Assembly: GCA_947044405.1 (NCBI GenBank)
Contig: CAMRHE010000018.1
Span: 6,085,501 to 6,149,500, forward strand
Reading direction: 5' to 3'
Length of the DNA: 64,000 nt
Source: Leptodactylus fallax
Lineage: Eukaryota > Chordata > Amphibia > Anura > Leptodactylidae
The notes beneath the pieces are model-generated. The model was not told the origin of the DNA. It ran no database searches and was given only the letters and a program-made list of their open reading frames with translations. Each line of letters starts with the position of its first letter. The stretch's first letter is position 1. Both the position numbers and the translations under genes were made by a program. Of this stretch, positions 55,025-64,000 are shown one piece after another.

Positions 55025-58000
55025 GTAGGAAAGGCATTGTGGTGGTACAGGAGTCACATGAAGTAAAGGTCCCTGTCATTTTGGGGATGAATGTGTTAAA
55101 AGAATTAGATCAGATCCTCTTTGAAAAGAAAGGTCACGGTTATTGGAAAGAAACCACCACCCATCGGCCTACTCAAACAGCTTTCCAGCGGCTGATCCGG
55201 ACATGTGGCTTACAGAAAAGTTCAGATGCACAGCGTCCTCTGGCTCGAATTTCAGTTCCTTTGCATACAAAAGTTACACTGCCACCCAGTCGGGAGACAA
55301 TAGTGTCCATGCCCGTAGGCACCTGTCGGAAACTAGAGGGCATAGCTGTGTTGGTAGAACCACTGCAGGCAGCCGAAGGAGGTGTTGATCCGCTAGTGGC
55401 CCGTTCCTTGGCAATAGTTCGCAATGGAAGAGTACCACTTCGATGTGTAAACACTCAGGACCAGAGTGTGGACCTGACCCCAGGGAGGCAGCTGGCTAAC
55501 ATCTATGTGACTCCGGAGGAAGTAAGGAAAGTAACTCCAATGCAGCTGAAGCCGACTGAAAGGGATGAGTGGACCGTAACTGTGTCCATGGGAGAAGATG
55601 AGGAACCCACCTCTGAATGGAATGGCTGTGCAATTCGAGAACAGATGAAGATGGATGTAAGTTCATGTTCTCTGGAATGGGTGCAGAAGGTAGATGAGCT
55701 GTTGTGGGAGAACCGAGCCGCCTTTGCACGGTATGCTGAAGATTTTGGATGTACCACAGGGATCTACCATGAGATTCCCACAGGAGACACCCCTCCAATT
55801 AGAGAGCGCTACCGACAAATTCCTCCACAGTTGTATCAGGAAGTGAAAGAACTGTTAGCTAAGATGCTACAGGGTGGGATCATCCAAGAAAGCCAGAGTC
55901 CCTGGGCAGCTCCTGTGGTGTTAGTAAGAAAAAAAGATGGGTCCATCCGATTTTGCGTAGACTATCGGAAGTTAAACGCTTGCACCGTACGAGATTCCTA
56001 CCCCTTGCCACGGATTGAGGAGTCCCTCTCAGCGCTAGGGAGAGCCCGGTACTTCTCCTCACTAGATCTGGCTAGTGGGTATTGGCAGGTGCCGATGGCC
56101 ACAAAAGACAAGGAGAAGACGGCATTCATCTTGCCCATGGGACTATACGAATTTAACCGGATGCCCTTCGGGTTGACAAATGCACCCGGAACGTTTCAGC
56201 GGTTGATGGAGAAATGTCTCGGTGACTTCAACTTTGAGTTCACTCTCATCTACTTGGATGACATTATAGTGTATTCTGCGACCTTTGAAGACCATCTCCA
56301 CCAGTTGGGGCAAGTATTTCGAAGATTGCGGGAACATGGGCTCAAATTGAAACCCAGTAAATGTCGGTTGTTCCAATCTGAAATTGATTACTTGGGTCAC
56401 CGCGTATCAGGAGAAGGGGTGAGACCATCAAGAGACAAGATAGCGGCTGTTCAAGATTGGCCGATACCGACTACCCTGCGAGAAGTGAGGGCGTTCCTTG
56501 GAGTAGCCGGTTACTATCGACGGTTTATTAAGGATTTCGCCAAGGTAGCAGCACCACTTAATGCTCTCCTACGAGGCACATCCGGTGGTCCAAAGAACCG
56601 GTCCGTGAAGTGGGGACCTGAACAGGAACAAGCCTTCCAGGCATTGAAGGATGCACTGACAACAGCCCCAATCTTGGCATATGCTGATTACCACTTGCCG
56701 TTCCAGCTATATACAGATGCAAGCCTGTATGGTCTTGGAGCAGTGCTTTCCCAGCTTCAGGATGGCCAGGAGAGGGTCATAGCGTACGGCAGCCGGTCTT
56801 TGAGAGATTCTGAAAGAAACCCCGAGAATTATAGTTCATTTAAATTGGAGCTGTTGGCACTGGTATGGGCCATGACCGAGAAATTCTCTGAATATTTGAC
56901 CGGTGCTGAAGTTTTAGTACTGACTGACAACAACCCACTAGCTCACCTGGAAAATGCCAAGCTCGGGGCGTTAGAGCAGAGGTGGATAGCCCGAATGTCT
57001 ACATTCAATTACCGCATTAAGTATCGGTCCAAGACAGAGAACCAGAATGCTGACGGACTTTCTAGGGTAACTGCCCAGACCCCCACAGAAGACGTGGATC
57101 ATGAGTTGGAGCATGTGGAGGTGCCCGATTTCAGCAGATTTTCACAGGCCTTGACCGCCACTAATCAGTTTGAGCTGGAGGGGACTGAAATGGCTCCTTT
57201 CTTTGGTCCCTCACGACAGGAATGGGCACAGATACAACAGACCCATGAGGGGCTGGCGCAGATGATCAAGTGTGTTGAGAAAGGCCAGAAGCCCTGTAGA
57301 GAGGAAAGAGAACGACTGACACGTGAGATATTATCTGTTTTGAGTCAGTGGGAAAAGTTGGAGATGAAAAATGGAGTGCTATGCCGAAAGGTCTATTTAC
57401 CTTCTGAGATCGACATTCGATACCAAATTGTGGTGCCTAGTGAACTGGCTCGCTCCTTGGCAGTTGAGGCTCATAATAAGAATGGACATTTTGGTCATGA
57501 GAAGACCTTTCGTTGGTTACAGCGACTGATTTACTGCCCTGGTCTTCGTCAAATGGTCGAAGAAGTATGCCGCAGCTGTCGAACTTGTGAGATCCATAAG
57601 GCAATAGAACAGAGAGCTCCCCTGCAAACCATCGTGACCCAGGAACCTTTAGAAATCGTCATGATAGACTATCTAATGGTGGGCCCATCCAATAGCGGAC
57701 ACCAGTATTGCCTCGTAATGGTGGATCACTTCACCAAATTTGCGGTGGTAACCGCCACCAAGGACCAGACAGCTGAGTCAGCAGCTCGTGCTCTGTGCCA
57801 AGATTTCATTCGAGTATATGGGTGCCCCCAACGCATCCACTCCGACCAGGGCGCCTGCTTTGAGGGACACGTAATGAAAGAAGTTCAACGTATCTACGGG
57901 ATAAAGAAGTCGCACACGACTCCATACCACCCTCAGGGAAATGGGGCCTGTGAAAGATTCAACAGAACTCTGCTACAGATGCTGCGGACTCTGGAGGAAG

Positions 58001-58851
58001 ACAAGAAGTTACAGTGGCCTCAGTTCTTGTCTGAAATGGTGTGGGCCTATAACAATCAGGTCCATTCTACAACGGGGTACTCTCCTTATACACTTCTCTT
58101 TGGGCGGTCTGGGCGAAGTATAGGAGAATTACAGTTGAATGATGTGGATGGGTTCCCTCCGAGGGATCCAACCTCTTGGGTGCGGGCGCATCGGCAGAGA
58201 CTTGAGACGATCCATCGATTGGTGCGGCAGCGCCTGCAAGAACATCCCCATCCTGATAAGACCCCAGTGCAAGAAGCACCATTGCAACCAGGCAACCTGG
58301 TGCTAGTTCGTGTCAAGAAACCCCAAGGGAAATTGGAAAGCAGATGGGAGGCTTTGCCGTATCGTGTTGTTGGCCGCAAGTATGCGAATGGGCCAGTGTA
58401 CCAGGTCCAGAAAGAAGGAACTGATTGTGTTCGAGTACTTCACCGAAATATGTTGCGCCTGTGTCATTCTGAAGGGACAAATCACGATGGGCCTGCCAAT
58501 GTGAATGAGCTCCCACAGTCAGAGAATGGAGGTGCGGAATGGGCCTCCGACGAGGAGGATGATTGTTGGCCGATCCCTGCTCCTGGGGATGTTCCACCTG
58601 TGACTACTGTATCTCCGGCCTGTGCCCCCTCTGGTGCGGAATCCGCTGGTCCTTCTCAGCCCATAGCTGCAGCACCCCATAATATACCACCGGTCCTCAG
58701 ACGGACCACTAGGCCAAATGCTGGTATTCCCCCTGTTCGCTATGCGCAGGATGAGTTTGTTTGGCCTGCCATACATCGGTATACTACCACCCTGTGCATA
58801 AAAGTACAACCCTCTGGATATACAGTCATAGGCAGGGACTGCCAATCTTAA
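55021..58851 (+). CDS. gypsy pol: reverse transcriptase, RNase H, integrase
   Basis: A long uninterrupted frame (about 1275 codons). Residues counted from 55039: protease C-terminus with ILGMN at 15-19; reverse transcriptase about 235-470, with first aspartate D343 (SLDLASGYW) and YLDD at 405-408; RNase H about 555-690 (YTDASLYGLGAV, D560; ENQNADGLSR); integrase HHCC finger from H812 (HNKNGHFGHEKT, then CRSCRTC); integrase core D877, D936 and E972, with 35 residues between the last two; then a LPYRVVGRKY segment resembling the GPY/F region. No chromodomain was recognised. The proline/serine-rich C-terminus ends just before the polypurine tract. Order is the standard gypsy one, unlike the element at 16878. 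A protein start in this frame is not obvious; it is probably translated as part of a gag-pol fusion. Confidence 0.92.
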   Translation, partial: LGRKGIVVVQESHEVKVPVILGMNVLKELDQILFEKKGHGYWKETTTHRPTQTAFQRLIRTCGLQKSSDAQRPLARISVPLHTKVTLPPSRETIVSMPVGTCRKLEGIAVLVEPLQAAEGGVDPLVARSLAIVRNGRVPLRCVNTQDQSVDLTPGRQLANIYVTPEEVRKVTPMQLKPTERDEWTVTVSMGEDEEPTSEWNGCAIREQMKMDVSSCSLEWVQKVDELLWENRAAFARYAEDFGCTTGIYHEIPTGDTPPIRERYRQIPPQLYQEVKELLAKMLQGGIIQESQSPWAAPVVLVRKKDGSIRFCVDYRKLNACTVRDSYPLPRIEESLSALGRARYFSSLDLASGYWQVPMATKDKEKTAFILPMGLYEFNRMPFGLTNAPGTFQRLMEKCLGDFNFEFTLIYLDDIIVYSATFEDHLHQLGQVFRRLREHGLKLKPSKCRLFQSEIDYLGHRVSGEGVRPSRDKIAAVQDWPIPTTLREVRAFLGVAGYYRRFIKDFAKVAAPLNALLRGTSGGPKNRSVKWGPEQEQAFQALKDALTTAPILAYADYHLPFQLYTDASLYGLGAVLSQLQDGQERVIAYGSRSLRDSERNPENYSSFKLELLALVWAMTEKFSEYLTGAEVLVLTDNNPLAHLENAKLGALEQRWIARMSTFNYRIKYRSKTENQNADGLSRVTAQTPTEDVDHELEHVEVPDFSRFSQALTATNQFELEGTEMAPFFGPSRQEWAQIQQTHEGLAQMIKCVEKGQKPCREERERLTREILSVLSQWEKLEMKNGVLCRKVYLPSEIDIRYQIVVPSELARSLAVEAHNKNGHFGHEKTFRWLQRLIYCPGLRQMVEEVCRSCRTCEIHKAIEQRAPLQTIVTQEPLEIVMIDYLMVGPSNSGHQYCLVMVDHFTKFAVVTATKDQTAESAARALCQDFIRVYGCPQRIHSDQGACFEGHVMKEVQRIYGIKKSHTTPYHPQGNGACERFNRTLLQMLRTLEEDKKLQWPQFLSEMVWAYNNQVHSTTGYSPYTLLFGRSGRSIGELQLNDVDGFPPRDPTSWVRAHRQRLETIHRLVRQRLQEHPHPDKTPVQEAPLQPGNLVLVRVKKPQGKLESRWEALPYRVVGRKYANGPVYQVQKEGTDCVRVLHRNMLRLCHSEGTNHDGPANVNELPQSENGGAEWASDEEDDCWPIPAPGDVPPVTTVSPACAPSGAESAGPSQPIAAAPHNIPPVLRRTTRPNAGIPPVRYAQDEFVWPAIHRYTTTLCIKVQPSGYTVIGRDCQS

Positions 58852-58865
58852 AGTGGGGGGGAATA
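58850..58865 (+). promoter_or_regulatory. Polypurine tract of conventional gypsy
   Basis: AAAGTGGGGGGGAATA lies immediately before the 3' LTR; it overlaps the pol stop. Confidence 0.75.
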
Positions 58866-59798
58866 TGTAAGAGACAGCCAATGTTGTCTTAAGCTTCATT
58901 TGTCTGTATAAACTGTTAATGTTGAATGTATTTCTGTGATTCTGTTCCTTTAAGACAGCAGCCATTGTAATTGTGACATGATGCTGGAGTGAGACCCCCC
59001 CCCTTTTATGTCAGCCTGCCTGTTCTGCAGACAGAGTGTGAGCAGAGAAGCAGGAAGTGACGAGACAGAGAGCAGCAGCCATTTTGGCAAGTGTTGTATT
59101 GAACTGGTGTGGAGATTTTTCTGTACAGCTAAGCTGTATCTTGGTCCAGAGACAAACAGAGTGTAAAGAGACAACAGGACTAGTGAGTCCACGTGAAAGG
59201 AACTGTGCTCAGTGGCTGATCAGTGAGACTGACATTATGACTGTGTATATGGATACCACAGATAGAGACTCGCAGTGCTGTTGATGTACTGGACGGCACC
59301 TGCTAAATCCCGGCTTACATCCCAGCTCAGTGTTGGATTACATTGCATTCAGTTGGTTTCCCTGTCTGTTAAAGAGGACTTCATTTCTCCCAAGATCCTG
59401 ATAACCGTGAGGAGAGGACGCTTCACTATAAAAGAAAGGAACGACTTTGGGCCCCACCGCGCGCTTCTACGGACTGTAAGCGGTCCACCTGGACCACTGG
59501 GGAAAAGGGGGTGCACCCAAATGTGAAGTCAGGGTCAGTTAGGGATAGTTTTGAGTATATTGTTCATTCAGTGTCCATACTGCAGAAGTGGACAGAGTAA
59601 AAGTAGAAACCATTGCAGAATTTGCCTTGAAATTGTTCATGCTATATTGTATATTTTGCTTGTCTTTAGCCCTGTCATTTTACCTTTAACTAGCCTTTAT
59701 TAACGTATAGTAAATATATATTTTTTTTCTTGAACTACCGCGTGTGCGTTCATTTCTGGTTGCGGAGTCCAAACCACCTGCCTTGCTCTCGGTTCACA
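58866..59798 (+). repeat. 3' LTR of conventional gypsy (933 bp)
   Basis: It is the same as the 5' LTR but lacks the 44 bases equivalent to 53245-53288. The remainder is nearly identical. Confidence 0.93.
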
Positions 59799-60230
59799 CA
59801 CTTCCTGGGCAGGTATTGGCAGAATTTAAGCTTCCCTTTGAACTGATCAGGGACTCATCTATAGAAATGTTCTGAACATGTATGATGCTGCAAATTTGGC
59901 GCTAATGTGGTCAATGACTGACCTGACATTGAGTAGGTGGTCAAAGTTTGGGGAATCTCAGTGCAGACTGTGCATTATCATTATAATGCAGAAATTTCAG
60001 GATAATTTCAAAATGTGTCCTGGTCATGGCCATTTGATAGATTATAGTGTTATACAAGACGCCTGTACTCCAATACTGTCTAATTGTTTTTTTATTATGT
60101 CCCTATGCAGCACAAAATCCCAGAATATTTTCATCTCTGCAGCATTTACAAGGGTCCACCTCTGTGGCCTAGCATATGAAGATGTGGCATTGTGTTCTAT
60201 AAATTTCTGGGCATATAAATTTGTTTGGGC
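59799..60230 (-). pseudogene. piggyBac-type transposase fragment, part 2
   Basis: On the minus strand, right of the LTR, SIDESLI (first catalytic aspartate region of piggyBac transposases) is followed by QYLPRK, which would join to the segment at 52774 if the gypsy insertion were absent. The rest upstream is decayed. No piggyBac ends were identified. Confidence 0.6.
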
Positions 60231-60309
60231 CAGTGGCGTAAATAGGAATAGCTGGGCCCCAAGGTGAACATTTGACATGCCCCCCCCCCGCACAAAACGC
60301 ATTCCTGAG

Positions 60310-60485
60310 CACACTATTATGCGCCATAGTGGCCCATGCACACAGTATTATGCCCCATAGTGGCCCCTGCACACAGTATTATGCAGCATAGTGGCCCCTG
60401 CACACAGTATTATGCCCCACAGTGGCCCCTGCACACAGTTTTATGCCCCATAGTGGCCCCTGCACACACTATTATGCCCCATTGT
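60310..60485 (+). repeat. Minisatellite, about six units of 33 bp
   Basis: Units of 'TTATGCCCCATAGTGGCCCC' plus 'TGCACACAGTA' are repeated head to tail. They produce an artefactual open frame. Confidence 0.9.
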
Positions 60486-60500
60486 GGACCACCCATGAAC

Positions 60501-60546
60501 GATTATTATACTCTGGGGTCTTTTCAGACCCCAGAGTATAATGATC
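60501..60546. repeat. Near-perfect hairpin, 21-bp arms, loop TTTC
   Basis: ATTATACTCTGGGGTCT and its reverse complement are separated by TTTC, with one mismatch in the outer arm. It is the same module as 42053-42090. Confidence 0.9.
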
Positions 60547-60950
60547 GGAGACCCAGGGTAGGATACAAACATAAAAAACAATGCTACTTACCTCTCCCTG
60601 GCTCCGATGCACTCCGGTGCGCTACTTCAGCCATCTTCAATGTTGGACCAGATCTCGCGTGAGCCAGGACGGTGTCGCCACGCATAATGATGTCAGCTGA
60701 CGTCTCGGAGGTCACCAAACAGGCCCGAAGCCTGCGGAGCGTAGGAGAGGTGAGTTAGTGTTTTTTATGTTCCCTCACCTCCCCTGGGCCCCCGATCACT
60801 ATTCTCGGGGGTCTGAAAAGACCCCCGAGTATAACGATAGCAGTGTTGTGAGGTTTGCGGTAGCGGCTGCCACAGGGCTTCGGGCCCCATAATGTTCCAG
60901 GCCCTGTGGCAGCCGCTATCGCAGTAAAAAATAAAAAAAAAGACACTGGC

Positions 60951-61435
60951 CTAAAAGCTATCTAAAATTTTCCTACAGATATAGATAGAAATTTCTATCT
61001 ATATATAGCAATTCTAACTAAATTTAGATTACAAAAAAACCTGTGGCTAAAAATTGAGCAGATGCTGGTCAGTAATGTATCTAGATCTAAAAGCTATCTA
61101 GATTTTTTCTATATAGCCACAGACTATAAACTACTATCTATACATATAGCAATTCTAACTAATTCTAACTAAATTTAGATTATTCAAAAAAGAAAACAAA
61201 AAAAAACAGTGGCTAAAAACTGAGCAGATGTATGTCACTGACCAGCGCTCAGCGCTGCAGGACGTACGCAAGGAGATGGCTTGTGTGATAATAGTGTACT
61301 ACAGTAAAGTAACAGACCCTGTTCTAAAAGCTATCTAATAATTGTTGTATAGATATAGATAGAAACCTGCACCAAAAACTATTGAGCAGAGGTCCGATCA
61401 GTAACTTACACCACTGAATGGTGCTCAGCGGCAGC
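60951..61435 (+). repeat. Three diverged tandem units starting 'CTAAAAGCTATCTA'
   Basis: Units begin near 60952, 61088 and 61324. Each runs through 'AGCAATTCTAACTAAATTTA'-like sequence (units 1 and 2) and 'ACTGAGCAGATG'-like sequence. Unit length varies between about 120 and 240 bp. Satellite-like, with no coding. Confidence 0.65.
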
Positions 61436-61734
61436 ATGAGGTGACACGGGGATGAAAAAAAAAGAGGGGTTTAAAAAATTTTAAAAAACCACAAAAACAG
61501 GAAAAAGAAAAAAAAAAAAAAAAACTCCCCAAAAAGGGGCTGGTGCTGATTATTCCCTGATTATCAGCAGCCAGCAGAGGGGGAAAACAGATATAAAATA
61601 CACAGGGATGGAGGGAGGTACACATGCAAATTGCCTGGAGGCACTACTGAGGCACCGGATGGCTCACAGCACAGCACAGTAACTGTCCTATTCACAATTC
61701 CCAGAGGTAGTGACACAAGCAGGGCTGTTAGGGT

Positions 61735-61935
61735 ACATTTACACATAGCAATCTGCCCCAGATTTGGGGCAGATTCCACCCTGTATCTTCCTCTCGTTAT
61801 TTTCAATGGGAGGCAGATATCACAGCAGGATGCGGAAAAAATGAGCATCCTTCTTGATCTTGATTTCAGCCGCGGCCGAACACGATGGCACAAAATGAAG
61901 AGTAATTTCTCTTCATTTTCCGCTGTGTGAATCTA
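61735..61935. repeat. MITE-like repeat related to 34590-34785
   Basis: Left 'TACATTTACACATAGCAATC' and right 'GATTGCTATGTGT'-like 'CTGTGTGAATCTAGCC' ends are loosely inverted, and the middle is 'GGGAGGCAGATATCACAGCA'. No coding. Confidence 0.4.
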
Positions 61936-61939
61936 GCCA

Positions 61940-62250
61940 TACTAGGTGGCACTAGTACACCCCTTCAATTCTCGACAGTAATTGGTGCTATGTATGACAC
62001 CAATCACTGTCAGATGCTGGCATACCTGCTGACACAGATCATTTGATCAGTGCCAGCAAGCTGCTATTGGCTGATCAGATTTGATCGGCCAATAGCAGTG
62101 ATTTCCCCCCCCCCCAAATGACCACTGGATTGTCTGCTGTCATGCACAGCAGCAATCCTTTACTGGTCACCCTGTCAGGGTACTATTACGGCATGTTGAG
62201 CGAAGTCACCGACTTCTGCACCGTAATAGTACAGTTTGTGTCGTTAAGAG
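61940..62250. other. Unrecognised intergenic sequence
   Basis: Nothing was recognised, apart from a short inverted stretch around 'CTATTGGCTGATCAGATTTG' and 'GGCCAATAG'. Confidence 0.35.
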
Positions 62251-62412
62251 GTTAAGCCAAGGCTAGCAGTGGATTTAGTGGAAGGGAAAAGTTTAAGTCC
62301 TTATCTTTCCCATTCCTTTTAAAGCCAGTTTTGGCTTTGGCAAAAAAAAACCCTAGCAAAATCTGCAATGAAAAAAAAATACCTCAGCTTTACTGCCATG
62401 TGTGGCTTCATC
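62250..62412. repeat. Palindromic MITE-like repeat related to 49055-49272
   Basis: It shares 'TTTCCCATTCCTTTTAAAGC' and 'GGCTTTGG' with the element at 49055. Confidence 0.5.
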
Positions 62413-62580
62413 CCAGATGATCACCTTGTTATATTGTTGACTGGAGATCAAAATTGCCAGGCATTAATAAAATGACCAATGAAATTTCTCCACAGAGGAA
62501 ACCCAACCAAGGCCAGGCCACTCTGTCCAAGGGATCCATAGCTGTTGCATGACCTTCTGTAATATTTTTGTAATATATAT

Positions 62581-62755
62581 CAGGAATGTAGCTATAGAGG
62601 GTGCAGCGATAGCAATCCCTATCGGGCCGTGGGCTCTGAGGGGGCCTCAAAAGTCCTTCTGTCACATAAACTATACCACTATTCTAAATGGCACAAGGTA
62701 GGTAGAGGCCCCATTACAGATTTTGCATTGGGGCCCTGTAGCTTCAAGCTACATC

Positions 62756-62758
<3 letters not shown>
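62581..62758. repeat. Possible short hAT-like non-autonomous element
   Basis: Left CAGGAATGTAGCTATAGAGG and right 'AGCTTCAAGCTACATCTATG' are roughly inverted. The target duplication is obscured by the TA microsatellite. Confidence 0.3.

Positions 62759-62759
<1 letters not shown>

Positions 62760-62792
<33 letters not shown>
62760..62792 (+). repeat. (TA)n microsatellite followed by CA-rich tract
   Basis: About 16 TA units are followed by 'CACATACACACA'. Confidence 0.95.
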
Positions 62793-62799
<7 letters not shown>

Positions 62800-62869
62800 C
62801 ACACAAAAATATAGATCTGCAGCGGAAGAATATGTGTGATGATGTCATATTTTATGATGCTTGTATCAG

Positions 62870-63461
62870 AACAGTATATGCCCCTCTCCCGACTACGTCA
62901 TAGTGCAGCCGCAGTGACGTCTCCGGCAGAATCCCTGTCTTCTGCAGCACAGCCGCATCCTGAGAAGCGGCTCTTGTGACGTCACAAGACGAGGCTGAAC
63001 CGGGTTCTCCTCCACAGCTGAAAACCCACCAATCGTCTGCCGGGGGTGTAGATGCTGCTACCGTGAGTGCCATCTGCATATGAGGAGGGTTGCATGCTGA
63101 CAAGCCGCGGAGGCCCCCGGGCTCCCCACTACCAGGGATCAGGCAGCTGGCTGGGTGTGTGCGGTGCCGCTAGGATCTGCCGTGCAGACAATGGTTGGCC
63201 GGCTGGCTACAGCAGTGTGAGGCATGATCGGCAGCATTGTCTCCAGGCGCTGCTGCAGAGAAGCCGTCCTCCTCCCCTGCTAACAGAGCCGCTACACAGC
63301 AGACTGATGGGGCAGTGACAGAAGCCGCACCGCACTCCCCGCCGCTCCAGCATGCCGCACGCTCACTGACATCCTTCACATTGCAGTGTGCGACCAGCCA
63401 GCTCTGCTCTAGGGGACCAGCCAGGGCTACTGTACCACAGGGGGTCCGCTCACTGATCGCA
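62870..63461 (+). promoter_or_regulatory. CpG-richer region upstream of DCLK2, probable promoter / 5' UTR
   Basis: CpG dinucleotides appear about once every 20 bases from 63060 onward, far denser than in the transposon-filled DNA to the left, as expected at a vertebrate CpG-island promoter. No TATA box was recognised. Short upstream frames exist, for example ATG at 63080-63100 and ATG at 63190, if transcription starts that far up. The start site cannot be placed from sequence alone. Confidence 0.5.
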
Positions 63462-63876
63462 ATGGCCAGCGCCAGGAGCATTGAGTTGGAACATTTTGAG
63501 GAGAGGAAGAAAAAGCAAAGGCAATCCCGAAAAGGTGGTGGAGGTCAAGGCAGCAGCTCCGGCTCAGGACCCAGGGGCAATGGACTGATCCCCAGCCCGG
63601 CACATAGCGCCCACTGTAGTTTCTACCGCACCCGCACCCTACAGGCGCTCAGCTCCGAGAGGAAGGCCAAGAAGGTGCGCTTCTACCGCAATGGGGACCG
63701 CTACTTCAAGGGGCTGCCCTATGCCGTGTCCACCGAGCGATTCAGGTCTTTCGATGCTCTGCTGATGGAGTTGACCCGATCCCTGAGCGACAATGTCAGC
63801 CTGCCGCAGGGGGTGCGCTGCATCTACACCCTGGATGGCACCAGGAAGATCACCAGCCTGGACGAGCTGCAGGAAG
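63462..63876 (+). CDS. DCLK2: Doublecortin-like kinase 2, first coding exon
   Basis: This exon encodes the first 138 residues plus one base of the next codon of DCLK2, a microtubule-binding serine/threonine kinase of neurons. The start ATG (63462) has G at -3 and G at +4 and is the first in-frame ATG. Residues 1-60 hold the family amino terminus (IELEHFEER, a Gly/Ser-rich linker, then [20 protein letters not shown]). The first doublecortin domain begins near residue 70 ([16 protein letters not shown]) and includes [19 protein letters not shown] and the SLDEL segment. The residues favour DCLK2 over DCLK1 and [26 protein letters not shown]. The exon ends AGGAAG|GTAAGTG, a consensus donor, leaving a phase 1 intron. 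Later exons (rest of the domain, second doublecortin domain, kinase) lie beyond the window. Confidence 0.95.
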
Positions 63877-64000
63877 GTAAGTGTGGCTGGTGACATTGTC
63901 CCGGGTACCCAGGAGAAGGGGCCACCTCATCAAGATGGCTCTGGCTTATGATGTGATGCATTAGTATTCTGGAACATGCTCCTGGCAGGAGTGAGTGACA
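63877..64000 (+). other. DCLK2: Start of DCLK2 intron
   Basis: It begins GTAAGTG at 63877. In-frame reading gives a TGA at about 63891, as expected for intron sequence. Confidence 0.85.

Larger units (their letters stand above)
52775..59798 (+). mobile_element. Ty3/gypsy LTR retrotransposon, conventional order, young
   Basis: LTRs lie at 52775-53753 and 58866-59798, with the 4-bp target CACT at 52771-52774 and 59799-59802. The LTRs are almost identical apart from a 44-base deletion in the right one, a C-run length change and about two substitutions, so insertion was recent. Internal order is gag, protease, reverse transcriptase, RNase H, integrase. No envelope frame is seen. A primer-binding-like TTGGCGTAGTCGGCAGGATC follows the 5' LTR. 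Confidence 0.95.
60231..60948. mobile_element. hAT-like non-autonomous element related to 15205-15814
   Basis: The left end is CAGTGGCGTAAATAGGAATA and the body has the same minisatellite ('ATAGTGGCCCCTGCACACAG'), the same 'CCAGGCCCTGTGGCAGCCGC' right part and a run of A before the end. The right terminus is degraded (GACACTGG) and no target duplication was found. It contains two hairpins, 60501-60546 and 60799-60834. Confidence 0.65.

Noticed and set aside
60310..60485. CRISPR-like regular repeat array
   Set aside because: Units are contiguous without unique spacers and sit within a eukaryotic hAT-like element; it is a minisatellite.
63639..63896. 85-codon minus-strand frame opposite the DCLK2 exon
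   Set aside because: It is an antisense shadow of the conserved doublecortin coding sequence.

Overview
The window looks like a repeat-packed stretch of a vertebrate nuclear genome. It is most likely from an anuran amphibian: the mixture of Tc1/mariner, hAT, TTAA-target MITEs, Helitrons, Penelope-like and Ty3/gypsy elements is typical of frogs, and the species call is inference. Only one host gene is supported. It is the first coding exon of DCLK2 (doublecortin-like kinase 2) on the + strand at 63462-63876, ending at a clean splice donor, with CpG-richer upstream DNA that may hold the promoter or 5' UTR. Everything to its left is intergenic DNA, or DNA upstream of DCLK2, built from mobile elements.

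Layout. 1-3233 is one copy of a segment that recurs at 23729-26961 at about 98-99% identity. 3640-5862 holds an L2-type LINE 3' end and two tRNA-derived SINEs. 6042-7608 is a complete Tc1/mariner element with an intact DD35E transposase. 7836-8810 and 12923-13872 are hAT-like non-autonomous elements with 8-bp target duplications. 9884-12826 is a 5'-truncated Penelope-like element (PLE) carrying a hammerhead-ribozyme-like fold and flanked by a direct repeat of about 225 bp. 14778-23703 is a head-to-tail Helitron pair. The second Helitron is split by a 5.55-kb gypsy element (16878-22427) whose domain order is gag-protease-integrase-reverse transcriptase-RNase H, as in the Gmr1 group. 25662-28036 is a composite hAT element.

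28037-50330 is older, fragmented material: hAT, MITEs, a PLE endonuclease fragment, a second long Tc1 element (38321-39966), a pogo/Tigger-like MITE, a second hammerhead-like motif (41776-41820, minus), a hAT (41872-42937), and decayed Tc1 copies. 50336-52145 is a SINE split by a second copy of the DD35E Tc1, in inverted orientation. 52380-60230 is a decayed piggyBac-type transposase fragment split by a young, near-intact conventional gypsy element (52775-59798). 60231-62800 holds further hAT/MITE and tandem repeats before the DCLK2 exon.

Nesting can be read in several places from target duplications and from empty sites in sister copies, so relative ages can be assigned: hAT inserted before the Helitron pair duplicated, and that pair formed before the gypsy insertion; hAT inserted before the PLE; SINE before Tc1; piggyBac before gypsy. 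I found no wholly unknown gene system. The most unusual items are the integrase-first gypsy, the two hammerhead-like folds, the large direct repeat around the PLE, the tandem Helitrons and the 3.2-kb duplication.
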